DNA of 64,000 bases. Source: Paucisalibacillus globulus (GTDB lineage Bacteria > Bacillota > Bacilli > Bacillales > Amphibacillaceae). Positions 34,601 through 43,737 of this stretch are shown here, one piece after another (positions within the stretch are counted from its first letter, which is position 1; each line of letters begins with the position of its first letter). Below the pieces are notes generated by a model. It did not search any database. It saw nothing but the letters and a program-made list of their open reading frames with translations, and had not been told where the DNA came from. The stretch spans positions 186,001 to 250,000 of the forward strand of contig NZ_LT855388.1 of assembly GCF_900184735.1 (NCBI RefSeq), written 5' to 3'. Position numbers and translations under genes: made by a program.

Positions 34601-35044
34601 ATGAAGTGGTATTGTAAAAAATTTGATGAATTAACCAATCATGAATTATATGCAATTTTAAAAGCAAGAACGGATGTTTTTGTCGTGGAACAGAATTGTG
34701 TCTATCCAGAATTAGATGATCTTGATCAGGAATCAATTCACTACTTTGCAACATTAAATAATGAAATTGTATCTTATGTTAGGATATTACCGAAAGGACT
34801 GAAGTATGAAGATTCGGCAGCCATTGGAAGAGTCCTGGTTGTTAAAAAATTCAGGTCAAATGGTTATGCTGAAGAAATTATGAAAAAGGCAATAGATATT
34901 ATCAGGAATGAGTGGGAAGTAAGTTCTATAAAAATACAGGCACAGTCTTATTTAAAAAACTTTTATCGATCTCTTGGTTTTATACAAATCTCAGAAGATT
35001 ATTTAGAGGATGGGATACCACATATTGACATGAAGATTGGATAG
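34601..35044 (+). CDS. ElaA family GNAT acetyltransferase
   Basis: A 147-residue acetyltransferase of the ElaA subgroup. KFDELTNHELYAILKARTDVFVVEQNCVYPELDDLDQ is the family's N-terminal signature, followed by the acetyl-CoA loop IGRVLVVKKFRSNGYAEEIM and QAQSYLKNFYRSLGF. A GGGATGATG site precedes the ATG. Substrate unknown; ElaA-type proteins are compact GNATs of broad occurrence. Monocistronic. Confidence 0.85.
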   Translation: MKWYCKKFDELTNHELYAILKARTDVFVVEQNCVYPELDDLDQESIHYFATLNNEIVSYVRILPKGLKYEDSAAIGRVLVVKKFRSNGYAEEIMKKAIDIIRNEWEVSSIKIQAQSYLKNFYRSLGFIQISEDYLEDGIPHIDMKIG

Positions 35045-35138
35045 GTAATAAAGAATCAATCTATTGCTTTTACATATAGTATGATTAGCAACCTTTTTCA
35101 AATAATCACGGATTATTGCTTTATAAGGAGGCTATTAC

Positions 35139-35813
35139 ATGATTTCAGGTGAACAGTTAGGTCAATGTAAAGAAGCATTATTAGCTCGGCAGAATGAATT
35201 GATTAATCATGTTCAAGACCATTATGGTTTATCATTAGAATTACTAAAGGAGTCCATGAGTGAGCTCTCTAATTATGATAACCATCCAGCAGATCATGGA
35301 ACGGAATTATTTGAAAGACAAAAGGATATTGCATTAAATGAGCATGCGGAGAAAGAACTAGAAGAGATTAACGAGGCGCTACATGCAATTGAAGAGGGGA
35401 CATATGGATTATGTACAGAATGCGGTGCGGACATCCCATTTGAACGCTTACAGGCAGTACCAACTGCGGACCGTTGTGTTAACCATGCAAGTAGTGATAC
35501 GTTTGAACGGAATAGGCCTGTAGAAGAAGAAGTGTTTAGCCCGAATATAAACCCTGACGAGGTTACAGATGAAGAACAAGTTGGCTATGATGCAGAAGAT
35601 ACTTGGCAAGATGTAAGTCGTTATGGAACCTCTGAAACAGCTTCTGATTTTTACGGTGACAGAGAAAATTTTGATGAAATGTATCCCAATAGTGATGAAA
35701 ATGTTGGTAGTGTTGAGGATATAGAGGGGTTTGTTGCAGCTGATCAACATGGGAATTTTACAGGTGTAACCCCAAATCATAATAAATACAAAGATGAATT
35801 AGATATGGATTAG
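35139..35813 (+). CDS. yteA: TraR/DksA zinc-finger protein, YteA family
   Basis: A 224-residue protein with an N-terminal coiled-coil (about 1-85, helical, with HPADHGTELFERQKD) and a DksA-like C4 zinc finger, GLCTECGADIPFERLQAVPTADRCVNH (about 90-120). The third finger position is Pro/Ala-rich, so only three Cys are seen, with His as possible fourth ligand. The acidic C-terminal part with EDTWQDVSRYGTSETASDFYGD is diagnostic of YteA. The family is linked to sporulation by annotation. TAAGGAGG precedes the ATG; a terminator follows. Confidence 0.87.
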   Translation: MISGEQLGQCKEALLARQNELINHVQDHYGLSLELLKESMSELSNYDNHPADHGTELFERQKDIALNEHAEKELEEINEALHAIEEGTYGLCTECGADIPFERLQAVPTADRCVNHASSDTFERNRPVEEEVFSPNINPDEVTDEEQVGYDAEDTWQDVSRYGTSETASDFYGDRENFDEMYPNSDENVGSVEDIEGFVAADQHGNFTGVTPNHNKYKDELDMD

Positions 35814-35817
35814 GAAA

Positions 35818-35853
35818 TGCGCAGCAGTCCGAATGGATGTGCTGTGCTTTTTC
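35818..35853 (+). terminator. Rho-independent terminator after yteA
   Basis: GCGCAGCA pairs with TGCTGTGC (one mismatch) followed by TTTTTC. Confidence 0.7.
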
Positions 35854-35906
35854 TTGAAACTTTTTCCCGTATAAAGCCGTAATAAAGGTAAAAGGAGTGA
35901 TGGTTA

Positions 35907-36113
35907 ATGAGTGATAATAAAGGTTGTATTAAATGTGGCAGTATGGATGCGGATAAGAAGGAAGTGGCGATGACAGGTACAGGTTTATCAAAGATGTTTG
36001 ATATGCAACACAATCAATTTATCGTGGTTTACTGTAAAGATTGTGGTTACTCTGAATTCTACAATAAACGAAGTTCAACTGGGTCGAATATCATCGATTT
36101 GTTCTTTGGTTAA
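35907..36113 (+). CDS. Small zinc-ribbon protein
   Basis: A 68-residue protein with two CxxC pairs: CIKCGS at 8-11 and CKDCGY at about 43-46, separated by a beta-rich FIVVY segment, which makes one zinc ribbon. It ends in SNIIDLFFG. This layout is found in widespread Firmicute zinc-ribbon nucleic-acid-binding proteins without known role. AAAGGAGTGATGG precedes the ATG. Single gene with terminator. Confidence 0.82.
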   Translation: MSDNKGCIKCGSMDADKKEVAMTGTGLSKMFDMQHNQFIVVYCKDCGYSEFYNKRSSTGSNIIDLFFG

Positions 36114-36117
36114 GATA

Positions 36118-36160
36118 AAAAGGTCTAACACTAAATGAGAATTTGGTGATAGACCCTTTT
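36118..36160 (+). terminator. Rho-independent terminator after the zinc-ribbon gene
   Basis: AAAGGTCTAACACTAAAT pairs with ATTTGGTGATAGACCCTTT with small bulges, followed by TTT. Confidence 0.8.
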
Positions 36161-36189
36161 TTATTTAATGGATAGGTAAAAAGCCAATA

Positions 36190-36218
36190 AAAAAAGAAGG
36201 GGGGAGGTACCCTTCTTT
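36190..36218 (-). terminator. Rho-independent terminator after htrB
   Basis: AAAGAAGGG pairs with CCCTTCTTT; the minus strand continues into a T-run. Confidence 0.75.
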
Positions 36219-36224
36219 GGCAAC

Positions 36225-37556
36225 TTATTCATATCGTTCTGTTAGTTTTAACTCAACAACCTGTTTTTTGCCGTTTCGATAAATCTCAAGCTCAACAGAG
36301 TCACCAACCTGTGTTTCGGTATACATATATTTTCTAAGCTCTAAAGCAGTTGGTGTTTCATGACCATTAATCTTTGTGATAACATCGAATTGTTGTAAGC
36401 CTGCATCAGCTGCAGGAGAACCTGGCTCTACACTTGCAATAACCATACCTTCTTCCACATCTTCTGGAAGAACAACATTATGGCGATATTGCATAGGTAC
36501 TTGATTTAATGGGGCCATGCTAATGCCGATAAATGGCCGTTGTACCTTACCGGTTGTCTCTAATTGCTCCATAATTGGTAGGGCGGATTCTATTGGAATT
36601 GCGAAACCGATACCCTCAACTTGTGTACTGGCAATCTTCATAGAGTTGATACCAATAACTTCACCATTTGAATCAACTAGTGCACCACCACTATTACCAG
36701 GGTTAATGGCAGCATCTGTTTGAATAACTTCTGTAATCCAATCTGCTACTTGATCTCCATTTGTATCAACTGAGACAGACCGTTCAAGTCCACTAATTAT
36801 TCCTTTCGTTAACGAATTGGCGAATTCTATTCCAAGTGGGTTTCCAATTGCATATACGGTTTCACCAACTTGTTTACCATCAGCTGTCCCTAGTTTGGCT
36901 ACCCGGTTAACACTTTTTCCATCAATTTCTAGAACGGCTAAGTCTGTTAATTCATCTGTTCCAAGAACTTTAGCGGGAACTCTTTCGTCATTGGATAATA
37001 CAACTTCAACTTGTTGTGCCCCATCCACTACATGGTGGTTTGTGACTACATATGCTTTTCCATCTTCTTTTTTATAAATAATACCAGACCCTGTACCGGC
37101 TTCTTGGCTATTAGTCCAAATACTTTGTTGTTGCAGATTTGTAACACCAACTACAGCCTCAGCGACTTCTGCAAGGTTTGTCGAACTTTTTGCGTCCTCT
37201 GTTGCCATAGTGGTAATAATTTCAGGATTTGACTTTGATGTACTTTGTGCAGCTATTTCCGTGCTGTTTGTATTTTCAAAAGAGATAACATTGTTTGAGA
37301 AAAGTAAAAGTAACACGATAACTGGAATGAATCCACCAATCATACCAGAAAAGAAAGATTTAATCGTAGTAGGTCCTTTTGACTTTCCTTTTTCCTTCTC
37401 AGACCCTGATTTCGGTTTGGTCATTCCCGAATTATCAATTTTTATCTGGTCTGTTTGATAGGTAGCAGGAGTGGATTCCTCAGAATGATGATGCGGTTGA
37501 CCTTCATTAGTTGAATCTATGGATTGTCTTTCACTTTCATTATGTTCCATGACCAT
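36225..37556 (-). CDS. htrB: HtrA-like membrane-anchored serine protease HtrB
   Basis: A quality-control protease for misfolded secreted proteins, 443 residues. A long polar cytosolic N-terminus (1-65) precedes one membrane anchor (about 73-90). A trypsin-like domain follows with catalytic His175 (TNHHVVDGA), Asp205 (DLTDLAVLE context) and Ser289 (GNSGGALV). A PDZ domain covers about 350-440 (EEGMVIASVEPGSPAADAGLQQFDVI). ATG with GGAGG four bases before; an in-frame ATG two codons later is also possible. It diverges from cssRS, the arrangement of htrB in B. subtilis, where CssR activates it under secretion stress. Confidence 0.92.
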   Translation of the reverse strand: MVMEHNESERQSIDSTNEGQPHHHSEESTPATYQTDQIKIDNSGMTKPKSGSEKEKGKSKGPTTIKSFFSGMIGGFIPVIVLLLLFSNNVISFENTNSTEIAAQSTSKSNPEIITTMATEDAKSSTNLAEVAEAVVGVTNLQQQSIWTNSQEAGTGSGIIYKKEDGKAYVVTNHHVVDGAQQVEVVLSNDERVPAKVLGTDELTDLAVLEIDGKSVNRVAKLGTADGKQVGETVYAIGNPLGIEFANSLTKGIISGLERSVSVDTNGDQVADWITEVIQTDAAINPGNSGGALVDSNGEVIGINSMKIASTQVEGIGFAIPIESALPIMEQLETTGKVQRPFIGISMAPLNQVPMQYRHNVVLPEDVEEGMVIASVEPGSPAADAGLQQFDVITKINGHETPTALELRKYMYTETQVGDSVELEIYRNGKKQVVELKLTERYE

Positions 37557-37608
37557 TCATCCTCCTTAAAGACTATAGATATAGCATATCCAGAAGCAAT
37601 GGAATAGC

Positions 37609-37642
37609 TTTGGGATAATTGTGGAATAAATGTGGAAATAAG
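37609..37642. promoter_or_regulatory. Candidate CssR-binding repeats between htrB and cssR
   Basis: Three imperfect direct repeats, TTGGGATAAT, TGTGGAATAAA and TGTGGAAATAAG, are spaced about one helical turn apart in the 156-bp divergent region. Tandem half-sites are usual for OmpR-family regulators such as CssR. Assignment is an inference from position. Confidence 0.4.
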
Positions 37643-37712
37643 CAAAATATATTGTTTCCTCTAATTAATAATGTAAAAATAAAAGAAAAACAGTTAAAAG
37701 TGGTGAGGAAAA

Positions 37713-38399
37713 ATGAATTATCATATTGCTGTTATAGAAGATGATCCCAATATACAAAATATCGTCTCAGCCTTCTTAAAAAAAGAAGGATATCAGGTTT
37801 CTGTGATGGATTCTGCTGAAAAGGGCTTAGGGCTCTGGAAGTCTAATCCTCCAGATATGTGGATTGTTGATATTATGTTGCCGGGAATGGATGGGTACGA
37901 ATTTTGTAAGACCATTCGTAATGAAAGTGATGTCCCAATCATTATAGTTTCTGCTAAAGATGAGGAAATTGATAAAATCCTAGGCCTTGAGCTTGGTGGG
38001 GATGACTACTTAACTAAACCATTTAGCCCAAGAGAATTAATGGCTAGAGTTAAGCGTCTTTTTAAACGATATCGACCAGTGGAAAAGAATCAGAGTGAGG
38101 ACAATGACCGAATAGAAGTGGAAGGGTTAGTAATAAATAAAAGTGATCGCCGTGTGTTTTGGGATGGCGAGGAACAGGAAGTTACTACAAAGGAATTTGA
38201 TATGTTGCTTTTGTTTGCGGAAAATGTCAATCGGGCATTCTCGCGTGAAGAGCTTCTTTTGCGCGTGTGGGGAGACGATTACTTTGGAAGTGACAGAGCA
38301 GTAGATGATTTGGTGAAAAGGCTCCGCAAGAAGATTAAGGACATACCACTTGAGACTGTTTGGGGCTTTGGCTATAGACTCCGGGATAATGAGGACTAA
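37713..38399 (+). CDS. cssR: Secretion-stress response regulator CssR (OmpR family)
   Basis: A 228-residue two-component regulator: receiver domain 1-120 with phospho-acceptor Asp53 in WIVDIMLPGMDG, then a winged-helix DNA-binding domain (about 130-226, TTKEFDMLLLF and RAVDDLVKRLRKKI). It matches the CssR pattern (GLELGGDDYLTKPFSPREL, WGFGYR ending). It responds to misfolded secreted proteins through CssS and activates htrA/htrB. GGTGAGG precedes the ATG; cssS begins three bases after its stop. Confidence 0.9.
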   Translation: MNYHIAVIEDDPNIQNIVSAFLKKEGYQVSVMDSAEKGLGLWKSNPPDMWIVDIMLPGMDGYEFCKTIRNESDVPIIIVSAKDEEIDKILGLELGGDDYLTKPFSPRELMARVKRLFKRYRPVEKNQSEDNDRIEVEGLVINKSDRRVFWDGEEQEVTTKEFDMLLLFAENVNRAFSREELLLRVWGDDYFGSDRAVDDLVKRLRKKIKDIPLETVWGFGYRLRDNED

Positions 38400-38402
38400 A
38401 AG

Positions 38403-39743
38403 ATGAAATTGCAATATCAATTAAATGCTGCATTTACTGCTTTACTTCTAATAATCATGGCTATAACGGGATATGTTATCTACTCTTTGATACTGAATTT
38501 ACTAATTCAAGATGAACAAAGACAGTTAGAGCAAAAAGGTGAGATTTTAGTAAACGTATTAGATGAGGCCTTTATCTCAAGGGAGAATCTCATTGGGTTT
38601 AATGAATTTCTAAAAGAACAGGATTTACAGCTATTCTTGTATGACAGGGAACAAAATTCTGTCCTATATTCCACTTTGCCGACACCAATAGTGACCGGAT
38701 TATTTATGAATAATGACTTTAAGAACTCAGAAGAAGAGCTTTGGGCATTTGGTAATGAAAAATACGTTACATCGCGAATCTTGTTTGTTCCGAAAAGTCT
38801 TGGATTAGAACTAATTTTACTCACACCTTTACAAGACCTTCGAATAGTCCAGCAAGATTTTATTATGCGAATGTTACTCGTGTTTATCTTCGGAGCAATA
38901 GCAGCCATTGGACTAAGTTACTTTCTTACTAGGAAACTCGTTACACCGTTAACACGGCTTAAGCACCAGCTTAAAAAAGTGGAAAAGCGTGAGTTTGATG
39001 AGATTAAACCAATTAGTGCATCTGGAGAAATAAAAGAGGTAGCACAAAGTGTTTATGATATGGCAAGCGAGTTGCAACGATATATAAATACTCAGCAGAC
39101 ATTCTTCCAAAATGCTAGTCATGAACTGAAAACGCCACTAATGACAACTCAGGGCTATGCGGAGGGAATAAAAGAAAAAGTGTTTGATGAACAAGAAGAA
39201 GAAAAAGGTCTGGAAGTAATCGTTTCAGAGGTTAATCGACTTAAGAAAATTATTAACGAAATGATTCTACTCGCAAAATTGGAAAGTGAAGAACTTTCCT
39301 ATCAGAATGAGAAGTTTCCATTATCTGTTTTATTGGATAAGGTGGTAGAGCGAGCTTTGCCTTTAGCAACAGAACAGAATGTAGAGCTTCGGAAACAAGA
39401 GGCAGACAATCTGTATCTTTTAGGTGATGAAGAACGATTATTACGTGCCTTACTTAACTTGACAGTTAATGGAATCCGACATGGTAATAGTACGCTCCTT
39501 ATTTCTTCATCAATGCAAAATGGTGAAATACAGATAACTATTGAAGATGACGGAGAAGGTATTTCTGAGGAATTAATGCCACATATTTTTCACCGATTTG
39601 TTAAAGGTAAGAATGGAGAGACTGGCCTAGGTCTCGCCATCTCGAGAGCCATCATCGAACAATCGGGCGGGAAAATCCAAGCAGGTAAATCCCAACTAGG
39701 TGGAGCTAAATTTACCCTCACCTTCCCAAATGTGCTGAATTAA
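38403..39743 (+). CDS. cssS: Secretion-stress sensor histidine kinase CssS
   Basis: A 446-residue membrane kinase. Membrane segments lie at about 10-32 and 160-182, with a 125-residue extracytoplasmic sensor between. HAMP follows (about 183-235, ending in MASELQRYI), then HisKA with phospho-acceptor His in NASHELKTPLMTTQGYAEG, and a HATPase domain with N box LNLTVNGIRHG, EDDGEGISEEL and GLGLAISRAI. It is paired with cssR and opposite htrB, so it senses secretion stress by analogy with B. subtilis. Confidence 0.9.
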   Translation: MKLQYQLNAAFTALLLIIMAITGYVIYSLILNLLIQDEQRQLEQKGEILVNVLDEAFISRENLIGFNEFLKEQDLQLFLYDREQNSVLYSTLPTPIVTGLFMNNDFKNSEEELWAFGNEKYVTSRILFVPKSLGLELILLTPLQDLRIVQQDFIMRMLLVFIFGAIAAIGLSYFLTRKLVTPLTRLKHQLKKVEKREFDEIKPISASGEIKEVAQSVYDMASELQRYINTQQTFFQNASHELKTPLMTTQGYAEGIKEKVFDEQEEEKGLEVIVSEVNRLKKIINEMILLAKLESEELSYQNEKFPLSVLLDKVVERALPLATEQNVELRKQEADNLYLLGDEERLLRALLNLTVNGIRHGNSTLLISSSMQNGEIQITIEDDGEGISEELMPHIFHRFVKGKNGETGLGLAISRAIIEQSGGKIQAGKSQLGGAKFTLTFPNVLN

Positions 39744-39806
39744 GAGCCTATTCTCCTAGAATATTGAGTGAACTCCACGTGGATGGCTAGTGCAATGAAA
39801 AAAATA

Positions 39807-39835
39807 AAGACAACAATCGACATATATGATATAAT
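39807..39835 (+). promoter_or_regulatory. Probable promoter of typA
   Basis: A TATAAT box at 39830-39835 lies 17 bp after AAGACA (39807-39812). The ribosome site AAGAGGAG follows about 30 bases later. Confidence 0.5.
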
Positions 39836-39877
39836 TGTCTAGTTTCATTCTACTCGGAAATAAGAGGAGCGTACTTT

Positions 39878-41707
39878 ATGCAATTAAGACAAGATATTCG
39901 TAATATCGCAATTATTGCTCACGTTGACCATGGTAAAACAACATTGGTAGACCAGTTACTAAAATATTCTGGTACTTTTCGTGAAAATGAGCAAGTTGAT
40001 GAGCGCATGATGGATTCCAATGATATTGAACGGGAACGTGGAATCACAATTTTAGCGAAAAATACAGCAATTAGCTATAACGATACAAGAATTAACATCT
40101 TAGATACACCAGGACACGCAGACTTCGGTGGTGAAGTTGAACGTATCTTGAAAATGGTTGATGGTGTTGCTTTAGTAGTAGACGCCTATGAAGGTACAAT
40201 GCCGCAAACACGATTTGTGTTAAAAAAGGCACTTGAACAAAAATTAACGCCAATCGTTGTATTAAATAAGATTGACCGTCCTAACGCAAGACCAGCAGAA
40301 GTAGTGGATGAAGTATTAGATTTATTCATTGAACTAGGTGCAGACGATGACCAATTAGAATTCCCGGTTGTATATGCCTCTGCTTTAAATGGAACTTCAG
40401 GTCTTGAACCGGAAGACCAACAAGAAACAATGGAACCAATTTATCAAACGATTCTGGAACATATTCCAGCACCAATTGATAATCGTGAAGATCCATTACA
40501 ATTCCAAGTAACTTTATTAGATTATAACGATTATGTTGGACGTATTGGTATTGGGCGTATTGCTCGTGGTAAAATTCATGTTGGCCAACAGGTTGTCGTG
40601 ATGAAAAAGGATGGCACACAAAAGTCTTTCCGTATTAGTAAGCTATTCGGTTTCTTTGGTCTAAAGCGATTAGAGATTGAGGAAGCTGGTGCTGGTGAGA
40701 TTGTAGCAATCTCAGGTCTAGATGATTTAAACGTTGGGGAAACAATTTGTCCACAAGATCATCCAGATGCACTTCCAGTACTACACATTGATGAGCCTAC
40801 TCTTCAAATGACATTTGTTACTAACAACAGTCCATTTGCAGGGCGTGAAGGGAAGTATATAACTTCTCGTAAGATTGAAGAACGTTTATTGAAACAGCTA
40901 GAAACAGATGTAAGTTTACGTGTAGATCCAACCGAATCTCCAGATGCTTGGATTGTATCAGGCCGTGGGGAACTACACTTATCTATTCTAATTGAGAATT
41001 TACGTCGTGAAGGTTTTGAGCTACAACTATCGAAGCCAAAAGTAATCATGAAAGAAATTGATGGTGTACTATCAGAACCTGTTGAGCGAGTACAAGTAGA
41101 TGTTCCAGAAGAACATACCGGAGCCATTATGGAGTCTCTTGGTGCACGTAAAGGTGAAATGCTCGACATGGTGAACTTTGGTAATGGTCAAGTTCGTCTT
41201 GAGTTTAAGGTGCCATCTCGTGGACTAATCGGGTACTCAACTGAGTTTATGTCCCAAACACGTGGTTACGGGATCTTAAATCATACGTTTGAAGCTTATG
41301 AACCAGTAATTAAAGGTCAAGTAGGTGGAAGACGCCAAGGTGTTCTTGTTGCATTAGAAAATGGTAAAGCTTCAACTTATGGAATCATGGGACTAGAAGA
41401 CCGTGGTATTATCTTTGTTGATCCAGGTACAGAAGTATATGCAGGAATGATTGTTGGGGAGCATAACCGTGAAAACGACTTAACCGTTAATATCACGAAA
41501 GAAAAACATCTAACAAACGTTCGTTCTGCAACAAAGGATCAAACTTCGGTAATTCGTAAAACTAGAAACATGTCACTGGAAGAAGCATTAGAATATTTAA
41601 ATGATGATGAGTACTGTGAAGTAACTCCAGAATCTATTCGTCTACGTAAGAAAATTCTAAATAAAAACGAACGTGAAAAAGCTGCAAAACGTGCAAAATT
41701 AGTATAA
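39878..41707 (+). CDS. typA: Translational GTPase TypA/BipA
   Basis: A 609-residue ribosome-binding GTPase related to EF-G, needed for 50S assembly at low temperature and stress. G1 AHVDHGKT is at 14-21, G2 RERGITI, G3 [12 protein letters not shown]4 NKIDR and G5 SALNG. Domain II ([13 protein letters not shown]), domain III, domain V and the BipA-specific C-terminal domain ([43 protein letters not shown]) are all present. Full family length. Codon choice is of the highly expressed type. Confidence 0.96.
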   Translation: MQLRQDIRNIAIIAHVDHGKTTLVDQLLKYSGTFRENEQVDERMMDSNDIERERGITILAKNTAISYNDTRINILDTPGHADFGGEVERILKMVDGVALVVDAYEGTMPQTRFVLKKALEQKLTPIVVLNKIDRPNARPAEVVDEVLDLFIELGADDDQLEFPVVYASALNGTSGLEPEDQQETMEPIYQTILEHIPAPIDNREDPLQFQVTLLDYNDYVGRIGIGRIARGKIHVGQQVVVMKKDGTQKSFRISKLFGFFGLKRLEIEEAGAGEIVAISGLDDLNVGETICPQDHPDALPVLHIDEPTLQMTFVTNNSPFAGREGKYITSRKIEERLLKQLETDVSLRVDPTESPDAWIVSGRGELHLSILIENLRREGFELQLSKPKVIMKEIDGVLSEPVERVQVDVPEEHTGAIMESLGARKGEMLDMVNFGNGQVRLEFKVPSRGLIGYSTEFMSQTRGYGILNHTFEAYEPVIKGQVGGRRQGVLVALENGKASTYGIMGLEDRGIIFVDPGTEVYAGMIVGEHNRENDLTVNITKEKHLTNVRSATKDQTSVIRKTRNMSLEEALEYLNDDEYCEVTPESIRLRKKILNKNEREKAAKRAKLV

Positions 41708-41712
41708 TGCAT

Positions 41713-41758
41713 AAGAGGATATCTATAGGGAATACACCCCTAAAGATATCCTCTTTTT
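41713..41758 (+). terminator. Rho-independent terminator after typA
   Basis: AAGAGGATATCT pairs perfectly with AGATATCCTCTT; the loop carries a small GGG/CCC stem, and TTTTT follows. Confidence 0.85.
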
Positions 41759-41786
41759 AAATGTGCACTTTATAAAAATATTCCAT

Positions 41787-42261
41787 TTGCTGTGTTTTCT
41801 TTAACAAATAGTGGATAGAAACTGTGCGGTAACTAATAGTTTTTGATAGCGCAACATACCCGCTTCGGAAATACACTCCGCTTTCCGCGGGCGGCTGGTG
41901 AGCCTCCTCGTGCTATCGCACTGCGGGGTCTCACCGATGCCTATCCTCCCGCAGGAGTCTCCGTGTATTTCCTACGCTAGTATTGATTGGAAATTAAAAG
42001 GACTTAAAACACACACAAAAATCAAAATCATTTACTATCTAAAATTAGAATACTTAAATTAGCGCAGGCAGAATACGTAGACTCCTGCGGGAATAGCACG
42101 TGTCCGAAGACCCCGCAGAGGCGAACTTTCCTCGAGGAGGCTGAGGCCGGGCCCGCGGAAAGCGGAGTGTTCTGCCGGAGCGGCAGAATTAAGCTTCACC
42201 AGATCTAATATTTTTTACCGCACAAATTCAAACTATAGCAACCAAACTGTACGAAAAGCCT
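41787..42261. repeat. Palindromic MITE-like element, copy 3
   Basis: Arms ATAGAAACTGTGCGGTA (41815-41831) and TACCGCACAAATTC (42216-42229) flank the same two inverted GC-rich modules as copy 1, which are almost base-identical to it. The outer ends are swapped relative to copy 1: the left end resembles the inverse of copy 1's right end (GCTGTGTTTTCT, TTAACAAATAGT). The right end (CTATAG, AAAAGCCT) resembles the inverse of copy 1's left end. The roughly 80-bp AT-rich centre is unrelated in sequence. No gene is present. Confidence 0.83.
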
Positions 42262-42344
42262 TTTTAATATATTTTATATTCTACTTATAAATTTCTGTAA
42301 ATTAATCTAAAATGTAGCTATCAATGCTAAAGGAGTGAACCACC

Positions 42345-43397
42345 ATTCGTACACTTTTGCCAGTATTTCTATTGGTATTCATGATAGGCTGTTCTAAAGA
42401 AAATCCTTCCCCTAGTCAGACTGAGCCAACAATAAATCAAAATGAATATGAAGTAATTGCTTCAAACTTAGATATACCTTGGGAAATTGTTAAGTTGGAT
42501 AATACCATTTATATAAGTGAAAGAACGGGATCTATCGTTAAAGTAGAGGGTAAAGACTATATTCGTCAACCTGTCAATTTCACTCAGGAATTGTCTAACC
42601 AACCAGAAGCAGGATTATTGGGAATTGCTTTTCCACGAGGGTCTACTGGTGAAGCTTTTGCATATTATTCGTATGTTGAAGGCAATAACTATTATCAACG
42701 CGTTGTTAAGATAGAGCTAGCTGTTAATCACTGGCAGGAAACGGATGTTTTATTAGATAAGATACCTGGAGGAAAATACCATCAGGGTGGGAGAATTGAA
42801 ATTGGACCAGATCAAAAGTTATATATTACTACTGGTGATGCAACAGTACCTGAATTAGCACAGAATTTAGAGAGTTTAGCTGGAAAGATTCTCCGTATGA
42901 ATGTTGATGGTACAATACCATCTGATAATCCTTTTCCAAACAGTTATGTTTATTCCTACGGACATCGGAATCCACAAGGGCTAGCCTGGGATAGTGCAGG
43001 TAATCTATATGCATCAGAACATGGCTCAAATGCATACGATGAACTAAATTATATCCAAAAAGGAAAGAACTATGGATGGCCGGTTATACAAGGGGATGAG
43101 GAAAGAGAAGGAATGGTAAAACCTATTATTCATTCACATGAGAATACATGGGCACCATCTGGATTGGCTTATTTAGATGGTAAATTATACTTTGCTTCCT
43201 TAAGAGGAGAGGGTATTCGAGAATATGACCCTCAAACAAATGAATTGGATGAAATCTTACCCGAGTTAGGGCGAGTGCGTGATGTATTAGCGACAAGTCA
43301 AGGACTATATGTGGTTACGAATAATACAGATGGAAGAGGAAACCCGCGTGAAAATGATGACCAATTAATATTTATTCCAATTCATATGTTACAATAG
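42345..43397 (+). CDS. PQQ-type soluble sugar (aldose) dehydrogenase-like lipoprotein
   Basis: A roughly 350-residue beta-propeller protein. The only start giving a sound signal peptide is ATT at 42345 (MRTLLPVFLLVFMIGC, lipobox IGC), nine bases after AAAGGAG; the next start, TTG 42357, lacks any basic residue and is 21 bases from that site. Propeller motifs: LDIPWEIV, PEAGLLGIAFP, GGRIEIGPDQKLYITTGD, YGHRNPQGLAWD and SEHGSNAYDELN. These match the YliI/Asd glucose-sorbosone dehydrogenase family, which uses PQQ and Ca2+. No PQQ synthesis genes are visible here. Confidence 0.83.
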   Translation: MRTLLPVFLLVFMIGCSKENPSPSQTEPTINQNEYEVIASNLDIPWEIVKLDNTIYISERTGSIVKVEGKDYIRQPVNFTQELSNQPEAGLLGIAFPRGSTGEAFAYYSYVEGNNYYQRVVKIELAVNHWQETDVLLDKIPGGKYHQGGRIEIGPDQKLYITTGDATVPELAQNLESLAGKILRMNVDGTIPSDNPFPNSYVYSYGHRNPQGLAWDSAGNLYASEHGSNAYDELNYIQKGKNYGWPVIQGDEEREGMVKPIIHSHENTWAPSGLAYLDGKLYFASLRGEGIREYDPQTNELDEILPELGRVRDVLATSQGLYVVTNNTDGRGNPRENDDQLIFIPIHMLQ

Positions 43398-43417
43398 GTC
43401 TTTTTGAACAGGAAAAA

Positions 43418-43447
43418 GGGAGTAAACAAATGTTTGTTTACTCCCTT
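43418..43447. terminator. Bidirectional terminator between converging genes
   Basis: GGGAGTAAACAAA pairs perfectly with TTTGTTTACTCCC around TG, with A-run and T-run flanks. The stop codon of the minus-strand gene lies inside the stem. Confidence 0.88.
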
Positions 43448-43620
43448 TTTTTCTTGCTTTTTTCATCTGGAATATACTTTGTATAATATGCTGCAAAAAT
43501 TAAACAAATAAGGGTCAATCCCCATGTAACTATTCCAGTCCATTGTAGATCAATTCGCAAACCGAATACCAATATCAACGCACTTAATGCAAGAAATATT
43601 GCGGTTAAATAGCGTTTCAT
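43438..43620 (-). CDS. Small two-helix membrane protein, unknown
   Basis: A 60-residue protein with helices at about 4-21 and 29-48 and a basic C-terminus (KYIPDEKSKKKRE). AGAGGTG seven bases before the ATG supports it as a real gene. No family is recognised. Its stop codon is embedded in the shared terminator stem, which fixes the 3' end of its mRNA right at the stop. Confidence 0.65.
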   Translation of the reverse strand: MKRYLTAIFLALSALILVFGLRIDLQWTGIVTWGLTLICLIFAAYYTKYIPDEKSKKKRE

Positions 43621-43737
43621 TTTAGAACACCTCTAATATGGTGATTACTTTTAACATTTATAGTTAATTATATAACACAGTATAAGAAGAATGTAAGTCT
43701 TTTCTCCTATTTTACATAGTTTTTACAACTTGACTTA

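Noticed and set aside
36517-37458. Several plus-strand ORFs opposite htrB
   Set aside because: All are shadows of the HtrB frame; no ribosome sites.
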